Source: Stenotrophomonas sp. BIGb0135
GTDB lineage: Bacteria > Pseudomonadota > Gammaproteobacteria > Xanthomonadales > Xanthomonadaceae
Direction of reading: 5' to 3'
DNA: 64,000 bases
Assembly (NCBI RefSeq): GCF_024810105.1
Contig: NZ_JANUDX010000006.1
Location: 124,001 to 188,000, forward strand
Positions 63,113-64,000 of this stretch are shown here, one piece after another. Position numbers and translations under genes: made by a program. The notes beneath the pieces were generated by a model. The model was not told the origin of the DNA, did no database searches, and worked only from the letters and a program-made list of their open reading frames with translations. Within the stretch, counting starts at the first letter, position 1. The number at the start of each line of letters is the position of its first letter.

Positions 63113-64000
63113 ATGAGTACCGTGGAGCCGCATCCGCCCGAGGTGCGCACGCTTCGTCCCGTGTTCCTGCTTGCGGCGACCCTGGTCACCGCATTCGCAG
63201 CGCTGGTCACCCTCTTCCCGATCCAGTCCGGCGCCCTGCTGCTGGATGCCCAGACCTGGGCCTCGCGCAATGTGGGCTGGTATTACCTGCTGGCGATGAC
63301 GGTGTACCTGGTGTTCGTGGTCGGCGTGGCGTTGTCCGGCTACGGCAACGTCAAACTCGGTGCGGACCACGACGAGCCGGAGTTCAGCTACCTCTCGTGG
63401 GCCGGCATGCTGTTCGCCGCCGGCATCAGCATCACCCTGTTCTTCTTCTGCGTGTCCGAACCGCTCACCCATTACCTGCTGCCGCCCCAGGGCGGCGTGG
63501 GCGGCGGTGAGGCCAGCGCGCGCCAGGCCATGCAGCTGCTGTTCCTGCACTGGGGCCTGCACGGCTGGGGCGTGTTCGCGCTGGCGGCGATGGCACTGGC
63601 CTACTTCGCCTACCGCCACAACCTGCCACTGGCGCTGCGCTCGGCGCTGTACCCGCTGATCGGCAAACGCATCAACGGGCCGATCGGCTACACCGTCGAT
63701 GCCCTGGGCATCGTGGCCACCGTGTTCGGGCTGGGCGCGGACATGGGCTTTGGCGTGCTGCACCTCAATGCCGGCCTCAACACCCTGTTGCCGGTGCCGC
63801 ACGCGGCCTGGGTGCAGGTGGGCCTGATCGTGCTGATGATGGGCGCGGCGATCACCGTGGCCGTCTCCGGCGTGGAGAAGGGCGTGCGCTGGATGTCCAA
63901 CATCAACATGCTGCTGGCGATCGGGCTGCTGCTGTTCATGCTGTTCGCCGGCCCCACCCAGTACCTGCTCAATGCCTTCATGCAGAACATGGGCGACTAC
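63113..64000 (+). CDS. BCCT-family choline/betaine transporter, BetT-like (3' end outside window)
   Basis: The first 296 residues of an inner-membrane transporter, open to the window edge. Hydrophobic helices begin at residue 17 (VFLLAATLVTAFAALVTLF). The BCCT signature lies in FSYLSWAGMLFAAGISITLFFFCVSEPLTHY, where the glycine-rich unit reads GISIT as in proton-coupled BetT-like members, not GMGIG of sodium/betaine types. LGIVATVFGLGADMGFGVLHLN is also typical. It probably imports choline or betaine for osmoprotection. The C-terminal third, including later core helices, is not visible. Confidence 0.92.
   Translation, partial: MSTVEPHPPEVRTLRPVFLLAATLVTAFAALVTLFPIQSGALLLDAQTWASRNVGWYYLLAMTVYLVFVVGVALSGYGNVKLGADHDEPEFSYLSWAGMLFAAGISITLFFFCVSEPLTHYLLPPQGGVGGGEASARQAMQLLFLHWGLHGWGVFALAAMALAYFAYRHNLPLALRSALYPLIGKRINGPIGYTVDALGIVATVFGLGADMGFGVLHLNAGLNTLLPVPHAAWVQVGLIVLMMGAAITVAVSGVEKGVRWMSNINMLLAIGLLLFMLFAGPTQYLLNAFMQNMGDY

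Overview
This 64 kb window is chromosomal DNA from a high-G+C gammaproteobacterium of the Xanthomonadaceae, most likely Stenotrophomonas. The strongest clue is the many SMAG-type palindromes (GTAG followed by a short stem such as ATCCACGCCATGCGTGGAT), a repeat class known from S. maltophilia. Gene content agrees: plant-type gshA, a paired dsbA locus next to cytochrome c4 and engB, a frmR-frmA-yqcC-frmB cluster, and a CitMHS/OprP citrate locus beside a TctDE-like two-component system. I saw no prophage, IS element, integrase, CRISPR array, tRNA or rRNA.

Layout. 1-7.1 kb: a translationally coupled regulator/kinase/periplasmic-binding-protein operon (minus), divergent from a porin, citrate transporter and SDR operon (plus). 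7.1-7.6 kb: two large structured palindromes. 7.6-20.3 kb: TonB receptor, DUF4274 protein, QEGLA-motif peptidase-like protein, rsgA, an aminotransferase/SGNH-esterase/methyltransferase operon, small membrane proteins, polysaccharide deacetylase, a glutaredoxin fusion, a DUF924 protein and AMP nucleosidase. 20.4-21.0 kb: a 20-bp tandem array running into paired long palindromes. 21-30 kb: subtilisin autotransporter, two amidohydrolases, an isomerase, DegV and two hypothetical genes. 30.2-35.4 kb: a tripartite MFS efflux operon with a LysR regulator. 35.5-40.9 kb: universal stress protein, diguanylate cyclase, L,D-transpeptidase, M23 peptidase and RIO kinase. 40.9-41.7 kb: a dense SMAG array. 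41.7-44.4 kb: glutathione-dependent formaldehyde detoxification with a recognisable FrmR operator. 44.9-48.2 kb: a second autotransporter with a cysteine/proline linker. 48.2-53.9 kb: a decayed hydrolase, two divergent LysR/oxidoreductase pairs and a SMI1/KNR4 gene. 54-58.6 kb: paired palindromes, gshA, a VIT-family transporter, an AraC regulator and an MBL hydrolase. 58.6 kb to the end: a SMAG triplet, engB, cytochrome c4, two DsbA proteins, an EEP-family hydrolase and a BCCT transporter cut by the window edge.

The genes are mostly ordinary chromosomal functions. The most unusual signal is in the spacers: two families of long palindromic elements whose loops are conserved while their stems differ between copies yet remain self-complementary. 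In the first family the inner hairpin stems also covary, predicting a three-way junction. SMAG palindromes also supply the actual stop codons of at least two genes. Other points of note are a short-chain dehydrogenase with Phe in place of the catalytic Tyr, a metal-ligand-poor amidohydrolase coupled to an intact one, a Grx/A-type-carrier/rhodanese fusion without the carrier cysteines, and an orphan binding protein coupled to a sensor kinase.
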